A stretch of DNA of 64,000 bases from Sambucus nigra (lineage: Eukaryota; Streptophyta; Magnoliopsida; Dipsacales; Adoxaceae), in NCBI GenBank assembly GCA_949130495.1, contig OX422221.1, positions 153,307,741-153,371,740 of the forward strand, in the 5' to 3' direction. The translations under genes were made by a program, and so were the position numbers. Within the stretch, counting starts at the first letter, position 1. Each line of letters opens with the position of its first letter. This document shows, piece after piece, positions 49,224-61,261 of this stretch. The notes beneath the pieces are model-generated. The model had not been told where the DNA came from, ran no database searches, and worked only from the letters and a program-made list of their open reading frames with translations.

Positions 49224-50669
49224 TGTAACACCCCGCCCGCCCGGGGAGAGCGAAGGGAGCGCTACTATCGAATAACTAAATCAATTCCATAAATCACAAG
49301 GTATAGAGCATCTAATTCCCACAATAAAACAAGAGAAACAACTAATCTCAAATCTCTTCAATTAAAACAACAAGCCTCTCGAATTAAAACAACTATCTAT
49401 CTCGATATTAAAATGAATCTCCAATGATCTATACATCAAAATAAATAAATACAAGTCTTCTCTCTTGTATTAAAAATATTTCCAAAACAATCCTCGTTAA
49501 AAATCAATCTCCATAGTGCCCCAAAATCCGCGCTAACCTGCCACTAAAAGAAAAGATGGGGAAGTACACAATACTAAAGGAAAGATGCTCAACAAATATG
49601 TTACGATGAATAAAACGTCACAATACAAATACGAATATTCAAATCAAATGCAAATCTCAATAGCATTTTATCAATAAATTTCTCAACAACACATTAACCG
49701 GGCCACCAGGCCTCACCCCATCCGCATATGCTTTATCAAGTCATAGCCCTTGGAAGCAGGAATTTTGGCGGGAGCCCAAAGTCCGTGCCATATTAAAATC
49801 TCATGACAGCGTGCTCAACAACAACATGAATAATACCACATGAATCAAAATAATTCCAATAATTATTTTTCCAGATTTTAATGAATTTAACAATTCAAAA
49901 TACGAGTTCAATTAAGAAGAAGAATTCAACGGAATAAGCACTCGCGAGATTTATGAGCATATTGTGTAAAACCCCATACCTTAAACCACCAAAAAGAACC
50001 AACATGAATCAACACATAATTTTATCCTCAAAATCTATTCACACCATCACGTTCTTCTCGCGAAAATAATAAAATCTCGTTCTAGCCCAAACTCGAGAAA
50101 ACCACAAATAAGCCTTCTAATCTAAGGTTGAAATCTTGAATAAGTTTGGGACTATGGTTTGTATATAAAGGGGGGTCATTTTGGAGAGTTCTTCTGGTTG
50201 AAAAGTTTGAGAAAAAGTGATTTAAGAAGCAAAGCCACGAAATTGTTGATACATAAAGGATTAAGAGTTTGATTAAGAAAAGAGTTCTAATCAGATACAA
50301 ACACTAAAACATTAATTCCGGACGATCGAAACGTTGGAATTGGATGAAATTTTTCATAGAATTAGATGAAGACGAGAGAAAGCAACATCCAAAATTTCAG
50401 CTCGATCAGACCGTTCAATATTTTTAAATATTTTTTTTTGTTATAGAGTTTTATGATTTGAGGACTCTAAGAGATCTTTATATTTTGAGGACTCTTCTAT
50501 ATAATAAAAATTCAATTAAAACTCCATTTTAATTCCAATTCCGAAACCATTTGAAATTCTCATCTGCAAAAATAAAATCCAACATATTTGAGCAATGAAA
50601 ATAATTTTACCAAAAACTTTATTTTCCTCTATATTTTGAAAATACCCCAAAATTACACGGGTTGTTACA
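49224..50669 (-). repeat. Array LTR copy 7 (1446 bp)
   Basis: This outermost right copy, the 5' LTR in element polarity, ends GGGTTGTTACA at 50669 beside the right TATAG duplication. Confidence 0.93.
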
Positions 50670-50911
50670 TATAGTTGTCGTGTGATTCTTAAAATATGGA
50701 TTATGAAAGGTTTTAAATGTTGGTTTTAAATTAAAATCTTAAATTTATGTCTTAAAGAAATGGTTTTATCACTTAGCTTAATTATTTAGGGTGTTTAATT
50801 TGAAAAAAAAAAAAATTGCGACAGTGATGCTAAGAATGAACCAACTGTTCACCTTGGTGATAATTTAGGAAAGGACTGATCACCCGAAATTTAATTAGGC
50901 GGGGTGTCACA
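50670..50911 (+). repeat. 5' LTR of the plus-strand gypsy element, remainder
   Basis: It starts with the second TATAG and continues the LTR sequence (TTGTCGTGTGATTCTT), matching 58515-58758. It ends GGCGGGGTGTCACA at 50911. Confidence 0.93.
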
Positions 50912-50913
50912 GG

Positions 50914-50925
50914 TGGTATCAGAGC
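50914..50925 (+). other. Primer binding site, initiator-Met type
   Basis: TGGTATCAGAGC lies two bases after the LTR end. The following leader (ATTAGGTTTTAGTGTCC...) matches leaders of two minus-strand elements in this window. Confidence 0.95.
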
Positions 50926-51096
50926 ATTAGGTTTTAGTGTCCTTTAGGATCTGTACGGCTTATTTCGCTTCCAGCTAGCGTTCTAGCTATAGAGCCATAT
51001 TTTTAGGATTGTTGTATTCTTGCTTTTACGATTACGTCTTCGGCTATTTTAGATTTGATAATAACTGTAGAATAATAAAATTTCTTCACGTTTCAG

Positions 51097-52400
51097 GTGC
51101 CTCCAAGACGCGCACCCAAGGATAGGTGTGCCCAGGCCGATCAGCCAGCAGCTCCGGCTCAGGGAACGGTGAACTTAACCGAGGTAGTTGCTATCTTTGC
51201 TCAGGTGGTGAATGTCACGCTAGCGGTAGTACAGCAGGCTCCACCCCAGATTCAGGCAATGGCACCAGTACCGGCACAGCTTCCTTCTGCATGGGAGCGA
51301 GTTAGGGTTTCCTTCTAGAAGGTGCATCCCCCAGAGTTTGTGGGTAGTTCAGATATCATTGTAGCCAGTCAATGGAAGAAAGATATTCAGAGGCATCTGC
51401 GCATCTACGAGTGCACGGACGTGCAAAAATACTTGTTGGCTTCCTTCAAGCTAGTGGGGGCCACTTTGCATTGGTGGGAATCCACCACCACCCTGGAAGA
51501 GAGGGATACTATCACTATTCAGTCATTTTGGGTGCGGTTAGACAACAAATACTTTCCATCCGTCGTGTAGACTGAGATGAGGCAGAAGTTACTGAATTTG
51601 AAACAGGAGAATTAGACTGTTGCTGAGTACAAAGAGGAGTTCACAAGATTTCTCACTATAGTGACAGAGGAGGCACCCACTAAGGGGAAGAAGATATTGT
51701 TGTTTGTAGACGGGTATGCTTGGAGGAACCCTCAGCATCTCATAGGTAATCTATCACTGAGTACCTACACGGACGTACTCAATGCTGCTTTATTAGACTG
51801 CCAGGATCACCGCTTCCACCTACATGCGAGCAAGCGAGTAGGAGAGTCCATCCAGCAGGGCAGGGCAGGGAGTAGTGGTGCTAGTGGAACACCAACATCT
51901 TAGGGGCATACTCGTCACCATGAGCAGAGTTCCCATCTGGGGGACCTTGCCAAGCTGTTCCGATCAGGTGACTCTAGGCAGGGATTTGGGGGATTCAGGC
52001 AGGGCCAGTCTAATCAACATGGACAACATCATCAGCCACAGGGTCAACAGTAGGGCCATCAGGGCCAACAACTTTTTCAGGAGGGCCAACAGGGCCAATG
52101 GCGGGGTGGTAACGGCCAGCAGGGCCGTAATCAGCAGGGACATAGGGGAGGGAATTTCAGGGTTCGATGCTTCGAGTGTGGCAAAAATGGCCACAGGCGC
52201 CATGATTGTCCAGAGGGAGAGAGGGCCCCACATCAGCAGGGTTCCCGTAATGATCCACAGATGCCACTTTTTCCAGTCGCCCTCCCAGCACCAGCTCAGG
52301 CCCCAACCCTACCAGCCATTCCAGAAGCTCCAGTGCAGCAGGGGCAGTTACAGTACGGACGTGTCTATAACGTCCACCAGGCAGCAGCTCCTCAGGCGCC
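51097..52400 (+). pseudogene. Chromovirus-type gypsy gag, interrupted by stops
   Basis: It encodes the capsid and nucleocapsid part of the gag-pol frame. It starts MPPRRAPKDR, the usual chromovirus gag start. The capsid core has WKKDIQRHLRIYEC, LVGATLHWWESTTTLEERD and FWVRLDNKYFP, followed by AEYKEEFTRF. A Gln/Gly-rich stretch leads to one CCHC knuckle, CFECGKNGHRRHDC (52168-52209). In-frame stops lie at 51316, 51568, 51613, 51901 and 52051, all TAG. The frame itself is never shifted, and protease follows in the same frame. Confidence 0.92.
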
Positions 52401-55400
52401 ACCCGTAATTGAGGGTACATTTCCTATCCATGTTACTATGGGTAGGGTTCTATTTGATACTGGGGCGACACACTATTTTATAGCTACTCACTTTGGGAAG
52501 GCCTTAGGGTTATTAGCCACAGTAGAGAGCACTGTGACATGCATAGACACACCATTGGGAAATGGATAGTTAATTTTCTTTATATGTCGGGGTGTGGGAG
52601 TAGGGATTGGAAGCTTAATCTTACCAGCAGACATGTTAGTCTTAGATATGCATGAGCACGACTTTATTATTGGTATGGATTGGCTCGCAGCATACAAAGC
52701 CATGATAGATTTTTTCGGTGGGAGTATTGTCTTTGCCGTTTCGGGGAAGGAGATGTTGGTAGTAGCGATGCCTCGCCCAGAGGGGGGCTCTACCGCTCAT
52801 TTATATTACATAGAGGAGGATACCTCTAAGGAGGTCGTGATTCCCTTAAACTCAATCCCAGTCGCTCGTGAGTATTCTGATGTATTTCAGGAGCCCCCCA
52901 GTCGAGAAATAGATTTTTTCATGGATTTGTTACCGGATACTCGACCAATAGCATGCGCTCCATACCGTATGGCTCCGACGAAAATGCGAGAGTTACGAGA
53001 TTAGATAGAGCAGTTGTTTGGTCAGGGCTTCATTCGTAGGAGTACCTCACCTTGGGGTGCTCCAATGTTGTTTATGAAAAAGAGAGATGGTTCACTGAGA
53101 CTATGTGTGGACTACCGGGAGCTGAACAAGATCACGATACGGAACAAATATCCGTTGCCTCGAATCAATGATCTGTTCGACCAGCTGAGGGTAGAAACTT
53201 TATTTTTGAAGATAGATTTGAGGTCAGGATACCATCAGCTATGTATTAGGGAGCAGGATGTTTCAAAGACTGCTTTCTTGATGAGATATGGGTCCTATGA
53301 GTTCAGGGTGATGCCATTTGGACTCACAAATGCTCCAGCCGTATTCATTGACTTGAGGAACCGAGTGTTCAGAGAGTTCCTGGATCAGTTTGTTATCGTC
53401 TTCATAGATGACATTCTGATATATTCACACACTGAGGAAGAGTATGCTGAGAACTTGAGGCAGGTTCTTCAGACTCTATGAGAGCATCATTTGTATGCTA
53501 AGTACGAGAAGTGTGGATTATGGCTATGGGAAGTGCAATTCTTGGGACATGTTGTTTTCGAAATGGGGATAGCGGTTGACCCAAGTAAAGTGTCAGCGGT
53601 GAGGGAGTGGGGACAGCCCACGACACCAACGAAAGTGCGTAGTTTCTTGGGGTTAGCCGGGTACTATAGGAGATTCATTCGAGGGTTCTCCAAGATAGCG
53701 GGTCCATTGACGAACCTGACTCGCAAGGGAGTACCATATATTTGGGACGATACTTGTCAATTGGCTTTCGATGAGCTGAAAGACAAGCTGACTTTGGCAC
53801 CAGTCCTTGCTTTACCCAAATAGGACGTGGAGTATCTAGTTTACACCGACGCCTCCTTATGGGGACTTGGAGAAGTACTTTAGCAGGAACAGAAGGCTAT
53901 AGCTTTTGCCTCTCGCAAGCTTAAGACGCACGAGAAGAATTACCCCACCCACGACCTAGAGTTAGCAGCGGTCGTCTTTGCATTAAGTATATGGAGACAC
54001 TACTTATTGGGGGAGAAATTCCGCTTGTTCACAGACCCCAAGTCACTGCAGTACCTGTTCACTCAGCGAGAGCTGAATATGCATCAGCGCGGGTGGTTAG
54101 AGTTTGTGAAAGACTATCAGTTTGACATACAGTACCATCCGGGGAAGGCAAACGTAGTTGCTGATGTGTTGAGCCGTAGATCGATAGACGATGTAGCGGA
54201 CGTCTGAAAAGCAAAGTGGAAAGAGTTGGGTCACCAGGACATGATAACCCGTTCATTCATATCTGCCATGACGATGACACCCGAGATTGTTACGAGAGTA
54301 ATACAGGCTCAGATAGCAGACTCATTTTGCCAGGAGAAAATTGTATGGCTTTTAACTGAGGGTGATGAGTCCTATTCAGTTAGTTCTAATGGATGTTTGA
54401 GGTTTAATGGGAGATTGGTCGTCCCAGAAGGAGCAGACTTACGTCATGCAGTGATGACCCAGTCACACGGGTCCCGATTTGTGGTGCATCCTGGGGGAGA
54501 TAAGATGTACTAGGATATGAGGCGGCAATACTGGTGGAGTGGGATGAAGAAGGACATTGCTGAGTTCGTGTCCAAGGGTTTTACTTGCCAGATGGTAAAA
54601 GTGGACCACCAGAGACCATTGGGGTTGCTTCAGCCTTTGGAAATACCCATGTGGAAGTGGGAGAGTATTTCCATGGATTTCATTACGGGGTTGCCTACAT
54701 CACAGTGGGACCACGACTCCATCTGGGTGATTGTTGAACGTTTAACCAAGGTGGCTCATTTTCTGCCAGTAAGGACAGATTATACCACGGGCCAGTATGC
54801 TCAGTTGGTCATTGTTGAGATTGTTAGGCTACATGGGGTACCCTTCGATATTGTGTCAGATAGAGATAAGATTTTTGTAACGCGTTTCTGGGAGAGTTTC
54901 TAAGAGTCTATGGGTACAGATTTGAGGTTGAGTTCAGCTTATCACCTATAGACGGATGGGAAAATAGAGCATACCAATCAGATGTTAGAGGATATGCTAC
55001 GCATGTGTGTCCTTGATTTTGGGGGAGGTTGGGAGCCACATCTTCCACTGGTGGAGTTTGCCTATAATAACTCTTCTTAGTTCACGATTGGCATGGCTCC
55101 ATTTGAGGCATTATATGGCAGGCCTTGTCGTTCTCAGACTTGTTGGATAGAGTTGGGTGACAACAAGTTACTCGGACCAGAGGTGATTCAGGAAACCTCC
55201 GCTAGGATTGTGATTATCAGGAGTCGTATTCGGGTAGCCCGGGACAGGCAAAAAAGCTACGCCGATGCAAAATGATTCTTCCGAGAATTTAATGTGGGGG
55301 ACCAAGTACTGCTACGTGTATCTCCTATGAAAGGAGTGATGAGGTTTGGGAAGAAAGGGAAACTGGCCCCAAGGTACGTGGGACCATTTCCCATTATCGA

Positions 55401-55763
55401 GAGGATTGGGCCGGTAGCATACAAATTGGGACTCCCAGAGCATTTACACCGCATTCACGATGTATTCCACATCTCGTCGTTGAGATGATACCTTCGGGAT
55501 GACATGGCCCACACCCACATTGCGATTGAAGAGATTGACTTATAACCTGGAAACTTTTAAGAGGAGAGACCATTAGCTATTCTAGTTCATAGCGAAAGGA
55601 GATTGAGGTCTAAAGTAGTCCCACTTGTACGGGCCAGTGGGAGCATCATAATGTGGAGGAATCCACTTTAGAGCATGAGGCCGATATCCGTGAGAAGCAC
55701 CCAGAGTTATTCTTTCCAGGTACACCTTATTTTTCAAATTTCGGGACGAAATTCAGTTATTAG
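52401..55763 (+). pseudogene. Chromovirus-type gypsy pol: protease, RT, RNase H, integrase, chromodomain remnant
   Basis: It is in one frame with gag. Protease has FDTGATHYFIA (Asp codon at 52456). RT runs from LPDTRPIACAPYRMAP through [22 protein letters not shown] and [10 protein letters not shown] to FIDDILIYS (53401-53427). RNase H has YTDAS (53842-53856), [10 protein letters not shown] and [11 protein letters not shown]. Integrase has HPGGDKMY, TCQMVKVDHQRP (the preceding Cys is Gly), SMDFITGLP and SDRDKIF, a TDGK...EDML block, then the GPF segment (LAPRYVGPFPII) and FHISSLR. A chromodomain-like tail continues to a stop at 55761-55763 after one frameshift near 55630. Stops are at 52567, 53002, 53479, 53821, 53881, 54205, 54511, 54901, 54949, 55078, 55273, 55486, 55543 and 55558. 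Inactive. Confidence 0.93.
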
Positions 55764-55773
55764 GGAGGAAGTA
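55737..55773 (+). other. Hairpin and polypurine tract of the plus-strand gypsy element
   Basis: The inverted repeat AATTTCGGGACGAAATT (55737-55753) is followed by TTAGGGAGGAAGTA (55760-55773), directly before the 3' LTR. Confidence 0.85.
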
Positions 55774-57746
55774 TGTAATACCCCGTATTTTTATGACTTT
55801 TAATTTTGAGGATTTATTAAATTTAATTAGAGATATTAATTTATTATTAATCCGGAAAATCATTTAAATACTTACTAGCGTGATGAGAGTTAGTAACTAT
55901 TGGAATTTTATTGTAAATTACTTTATGGGTAAAGTAAGAGGTGTAATTATATTTAGTAAAATTATCACGAGAATCTAATTGGATAATTTTGGAAATTTAT
56001 CAGGACGCGCTTGTGTCGTGTCGGGATTAAATTCGAACTATTAAAAGTGAATAAATTATAACTCACCCGTATGGTTATTTTGAGTGCGCCAATGTGTCCA
56101 GAAGGGTCGAGATAGTCCAAATAATGTACCCGGGGATTTAATTTGGGTCTCAGGGCGTTTCTAGGCCTAATTAACACCCCGGGAGGGCGTTTTGGACATT
56201 TTACATTTTTGGGCATGAAAACCCACGAAATTCCTAAGAGTATATCGGATAATAGGATTTTTCTTCTAGGGTTACAACAACCAAAAACCTAAGACGGCCA
56301 TTGGAAGGGAAGAGGAGAAGCTCTCCAAGGAGTTCAAGGCCAACAACTCCACCGTTTGCATCGTCATCGCCGCCAAACTTTAGATTGCGCAACGAGGATC
56401 GCAACCACACAAATCTTGTCCACTAATCAGAACCAAAATTCCCAGGCAAGTATCTATCTTGCTCTATTTCAGTTAATGCTTCAATATATTAGTCTAGGGT
56501 TGATTTGGACTAGTTTTTGTGAAAGAAAAATCTAGTTTGGAGACTCAAAATTGCATGATGTATAGGTATAAGACTTATCTGGAATTCAAATTCACATGTA
56601 GAGGTTGAACCACGAAATTTCATTAAGTTAGGAGTATAAAATCTGGTAAAAGAATGGGAAGAAACTAAACAAAGAAAATATTAGGGTTCTTGATATTTTT
56701 ATGGATTTTACCCCTCTTAATTCGTTATACATGATGAAAATTCGCATGCCTTACGTAGAATACCACTTATATGAGGATATAACACTTGTAGTATAAATTA
56801 TTGGGAGTTTTGAAGACAAATATATTGGTTTGGATGATTTTGGAAGAAGAAACCCTTAACTAGAAATTATGCAGTTCGTCATACCTACTTAATCGATCGA
56901 TCGACCCATGAGCATCGATCGATCGAGCACCTGCCATCAATCGATCAACCCCTCCAGGAAAACTCAAATTCCCCTTTTTCAATATTTGGTTCCAAATTAA
57001 ATGAATATAAATTCTTGGACATTATTGTTAGAATATTTTGGGAGATAAAGAAGACCAGTAGGGTTTTATAAAAATGGAACCCTTAACGTAAGACGAGATT
57101 AATATTTAACAAAGGTGTTTTACGCTTAAGAATATGGGAACATGTGTTTAAAGGGTGAGACTCGTAAGAAAGTTCCGTTGTAAAATAAATGAGGACCTAC
57201 TGAAATTACACTTGGGAAAATAGTAATTCACGAGTGTTACGTAGTAAGTTGAAATAATCCCATAAATAAGTAAATAGACAAACCGTTATACGGGATAATC
57301 TAGTAATGTGAAATGAAAACAAATATCATAAGTATGGGTCGTGGGCGTACCTAAATTACAAATGGGAATAGTAGTATACATATATGACTGTGTTTGTGTA
57401 TATACTATATACGTGTAAAAATCATGCCCGCGCTACTTTCTATCACTAATGTTACCGCGATGGGACAGTCTTATCTTGATGGGACCTTTATGGGGGATAT
57501 TAACTTGTACCCTAGAACATAGGAATCCTTGGTACAGGCTATCAGATCGATAGTCAGACGGTCCTAAGAGACGGGAGGGTATGTGCTAACCTCTTAGTGA
57601 CTTGGAACTATGCTTCACCTCAATTTGTATGTGTTTTTTGTTAATACAATTCGAGAGTGATTTCGAATTAGTATTTCCCTTAGTACGAGTGATATGGGGA
57701 CTTGATAGCAGAGTATGCCATAACCATAAATTTATGTGGGGTGCCA

Positions 57747-57796
<50 letters not shown>

Positions 57797-58758
57797 TGAA
57801 ATTTGGGAACTATCTACTGTGACTAAAGGTAGGTAAGTGAGGAATAATTATTTCAACTTGGGTATAAGTGTTTAAAACACGTGTGAAGCAAAACTGAGAA
57901 ACTTTATAATTAAATAAGGTTATGTGAGAACTTTGCTTTTAAAATTAAATCTCTTAACAAGTAGAAATTGTCAGCATGAGACCTTGTGAGTAACTTAAGA
58001 TAAGCTAAACTGTTGGGATAAATAGTGCGGTAGGTATGCACCTTAGAAGAGAGGTGAGAATTTCTCAATAGAGTGCCGCACACTAACATGATTGTTGCAT
58101 TAGCCGGTAAGCATTTTAAATACTTGCTAAACTGAATTTTAAATTGTTTTACAATCGGCTCTGACCCGTTTCCTATTTTCTCTTCTCTTGTGTATATATG
58201 TATATATTACAGGTGCCCAAACACAGGGGCATCTTGCATAGGATCCTTTGGAAGGAACGTGTCGCATCTTAGGTGGGAGTTGTAGGCCTCCTATTTAGAT
58301 GACCTCATTATTGACTCCACTTCTTGTTTTATTTTATCTAGTTGCGCATGTGTCGCCCTTTTCCATTATTCAGTTTGTTTTATCAGAGATTGTGGTCAGT
58401 TTATTTCCAGTATTTATACTTTGGGTTTATTACTGTGAGGATGTTTTCCTTTGAAGTTTTAAAGTTGGAATTAATTAGTTGGATGTTTAAATTTCATGGA
58501 TTATATTTTTCCAGTATAGTTGTTGTGTGATTCTTAAACTATGGATTATGAAAGGTTTTAAATGTTGATTTTAAATTAAAATCTTAAATTTATGTCTTAA
58601 AGAAATGGTTTTGTCACTTAGCTTAATTATTTAGGGTGTTTAATTTGGAAAAAAAAATTATTTTTGCGACAATGATGCTAAGAATGAACCAACCGTCACC
58701 TTGGTCATAATTTAATAAACGACTGATCACCCGGAATTTAATTAGGCGGGATGTCACA
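55774..58758 (+). repeat. 3' LTR of the plus-strand gypsy element (2985 bp)
   Basis: It starts TGTAATACCCCG and ends GGCGGGATGTCACA. It is highly similar to the split 5' LTR. Differences include a 42-bp AT run (57751-57792) where the 5' LTR has a short one near 38385, and one fewer ATCGATCG unit (56893-56947). Confidence 0.95.
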
Positions 58759-58763
58759 ACCTA

Positions 58764-61261
58764 CTACTAACACCTGGGTATTCCTAACCCAAATAGATCG
58801 AAATTCAATTCTTCCTATATTAGCGCCACTTGTCGTACTGGCCTTATCTATTAGTAGTCCTAAGATCGCTGTGTTTTCCTACACACGTGGAATGAGTACT
58901 ATCCTAACTATATCCCTCGTGCTAAAGACCTCTCTCAACTTCTGACATTTTCTCGGTTTCATGCGTGGGATGTCTCGCAAAGTGAAATCCGAATAAGGAA
59001 CCCTCATGTTACACTACTTCCTCGCATCATCGGTCATCGAGATATAACGGCCTAAGGCACACCATCGGGACGATCTAAATCCTACCTTGCTAACCTACTA
59101 ATGTACTTCTAACACTATGTCCTTCCATCTCGACAAAATGGAAAGTCTAACTAATCAGGTCGCCTATACTCTGCACAATTGCTACGAACATCATACCGAA
59201 ACATATTTCCTCTGAATTAGCCTTCTATTCAAGGCCTGGCTATAAGCCTCAACCTAATTTCCTTCACCTTGCCTCACCCACATACTTGCGGTGAGGGAAA
59301 CATTTCAAATGCTTTTCCACAGCACATCTACTTTCATTAGCCCTTAATCATCACATGACTTTCAGGTAATTTCACCAAAACTAATATCCTAGCATATAGT
59401 AAAATCTCTCCACTCCCAACGTCGTTAAGGTTCATGTGCGGAGTGTCTCGCAAGCGAAATCTAAAAAAGGACCCCCTCTGATATACTACTACTTAACTTT
59501 ATCGGTCATGGAGGTATGTTAGCGTAAAACACGTAAAATGCTAGATCCAGCATACCTTAGATCATATCTATAAGGTTCGCATGCACTAAAGTCATGCTAA
59601 TGAAATATCTACTCATCGAAGTTCCATCTAAACATATAATAAAGGCGACCTCAACCCATATCCAGGTGAGATATCGCAAAAAACAACCCGCTCCACCCTG
59701 GAACCGCGGATACGATAGTCTGGAAATCATTAATCTGGTATCTCTCTGATCAAACAGTAACATATTATTATCAGAATAGTACTATGCTCGTATAATACAT
59801 ACAAAACGATCAGTGCAAACTGAACACAAGCTCAAAATACCAACACCAACTTCTATAGCCAATGGAGAGAAATTGAACTCTTCTATCACAGAAAAACATA
59901 TAGATATACCTTTTGCAATATTACCTATACTTCCACAAAACTCGAATCACACCCGAATATAGGGCTAACAAAATATTGTGACTCAATCTTGCCACATAAC
60001 ATATACCTCCTTTACCCGAGGGGAACTCATACTAATAACTTTGCCAATCTCCTTGACTATTCTAAATGCTCCTCAGACATAGTACTATTGCCTTAACCGA
60101 ACCAAAAACCACTTTAGTCAATGCCCCATCTAGGCACCCTACTCTTGTCCTTTAACTCATTTTGAGTAAGGACTAACCGTGTGGTTCTACACTCCACATC
60201 ACCACATTCCCCATCTTTGGAAACCTTGACCATGTTAAGTTTATCAGTATCTTGGACTCTATAGCATCGATCTTGACAATCAACCGCATAGTTCCCTTAG
60301 CTCCCTCGACTAAAAGGAAATAGACTACCAGCCTCAACTGCCTTATTTCAATGAATCCCCGAGTGGATGTCCACATGTGGGGTTCCACGAACACAATTTC
60401 TCCATAAGTGTTAGAAACACTTACTAGTGAGCATATCATTCATCTTAAGTACTCTCTCTTCATTGTACCTACCTTAATTCGGTACAAAGTTCACTTATCC
60501 ATATAAATCTTTATTCATTGTCGGCCTCTGATCGATCCGTATGTGAATAATTTAGAAACTTCATTCTCCCCAAGTCTGGTAAATTGAAGGAATTCACGGT
60601 TAAATCCATTCGTAAGATTACTTGAAGAGCAAAACATCCTACTCCCCCCCAAAAATGGTGACCACCGTTCCCACCATTTCGACATTGCTCCAACGAGTGA
60701 AAAAAATTTCCTCAAATTTTCACATCTGGGCATTTCTATACCCTGCTCTAAGTCAAAGCTTATGAGCCCTATACTTCCACTAAATAAAGCTACACTGCCT
60801 CCGTATGACTTAACTTCAACGTATGATCCTTATCAAAGACCCATTCAAACTTTTTCCCGATTTACTTCACTAGGTAATTCAAGTTTAGCACCACTCTCTA
60901 TTATAGTGGTACTTGGGTGAGTATAACTACTATACTTTAGTAGTTGTTGTAGCAATCCATGATTTTGCCACAAATGGAGTGACCTCTACTATGGTCCTCA
61001 TCCCTAACTTCAACTTATGGTTCCAACTAATCCCCACATCCGGCTGCCCTCATAACGGCCTTCCGTGGTCGCCCTTCATCAATCAGCACACGAATCTCGA
61101 ACGGGCGCTCAAAATATTTACTATAATCTTACATAATAGCAGGAGAACGAAATCTCACAATAGGAATCAATAATCCTAATCATAAGGCTGTATATCAAAT
61201 AGAAAGCAACGCTGAAAGCGTAGTACCTCCGCACAGATTCCTAAGGACACTAGAACCTGAT
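58764..61261 (-). other. Internal region of the outer element, mostly non-coding
   Basis: It continues 35703-36396 after the nested element. Apart from a decayed gag (60511-60733) I find no coding motif. It holds two copies of an about 100-bp repeat (58956 and 59429) that has a third copy in the adjacent LTR (62034). Confidence 0.65.
60511..60733 (-). pseudogene. Decayed gypsy gag fragment of the outer element
   Basis: Two overlapping minus-strand frames together resemble the gag core of the plus-strand element: NLRKFFSLVGAMSKWWERW (compare LLASFKLVGATLHWWES), then LGGSRMF, NREFLQFTRLGE and a K-L-N-Y tail. The match moves between frames, so small indels have broken it. No pol was found, so this element is non-autonomous or heavily deleted. 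Confidence 0.55.

Larger units (their letters stand above)
39124..50669 (-). mobile_element. Tandem multimer of a non-coding LTR retroelement: seven LTRs and six internal domains
   Basis: Seven copies of a 1433-1446-bp LTR start at 39124, 40803, 42478, 44168, 45844, 47534 and 49224. Six internal domains of 242-244 bp separate them, so the period is 1675-1690 bp. Each internal domain has a purine tract with a hairpin at its left end and GCTCTGATACCA (reverse primer site) at its right end, which gives minus-strand polarity. LTR ends are TGTAACACCCCG and GGGTTGTTACA. One 5-bp duplication, TATAG, flanks the whole array (39119-39123 and 50670-50674). There is no coding capacity. A single unit (LTR-int-LTR) would be about 3.1 kb, between TRIM and LARD elements in size. 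Confidence 0.95.
36397..58758 (+). mobile_element. Plus-strand chromovirus-type (Del/Tekay-like) gypsy element with an 11.5-kb insertion in its 5' LTR
   Basis: The 5' LTR starts TGTCATACCCCG at 36397 and ends at 50911 (GGTGTCACA), but 39124-50669 is a later insertion. The 3' LTR is 55774-58758. The exact 5-bp target duplication ACCTA is at 36392-36396 and 58759-58763. The internal 4.86 kb has a primer site, one gag-pol frame and a purine tract. Without the insertion the element is about 10.8 kb with unusually long LTRs (about 3 kb). Gag-pol is full of stops, so it is not autonomous now. Confidence 0.95.

Noticed and set aside
50914..50925. TGGTATCAGAGC considered as part of a tRNA gene
   Set aside because: Only the complement of the tRNA 3' end is present, directly after an LTR. 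It is a primer binding site.
51875..52408. 177-codon plus-strand ORF and antisense ORFs in gag
   Set aside because: They are in another frame over the Gln/Gly-rich and zinc-knuckle part of gag, where low-complexity sequence leaves alternative frames open.
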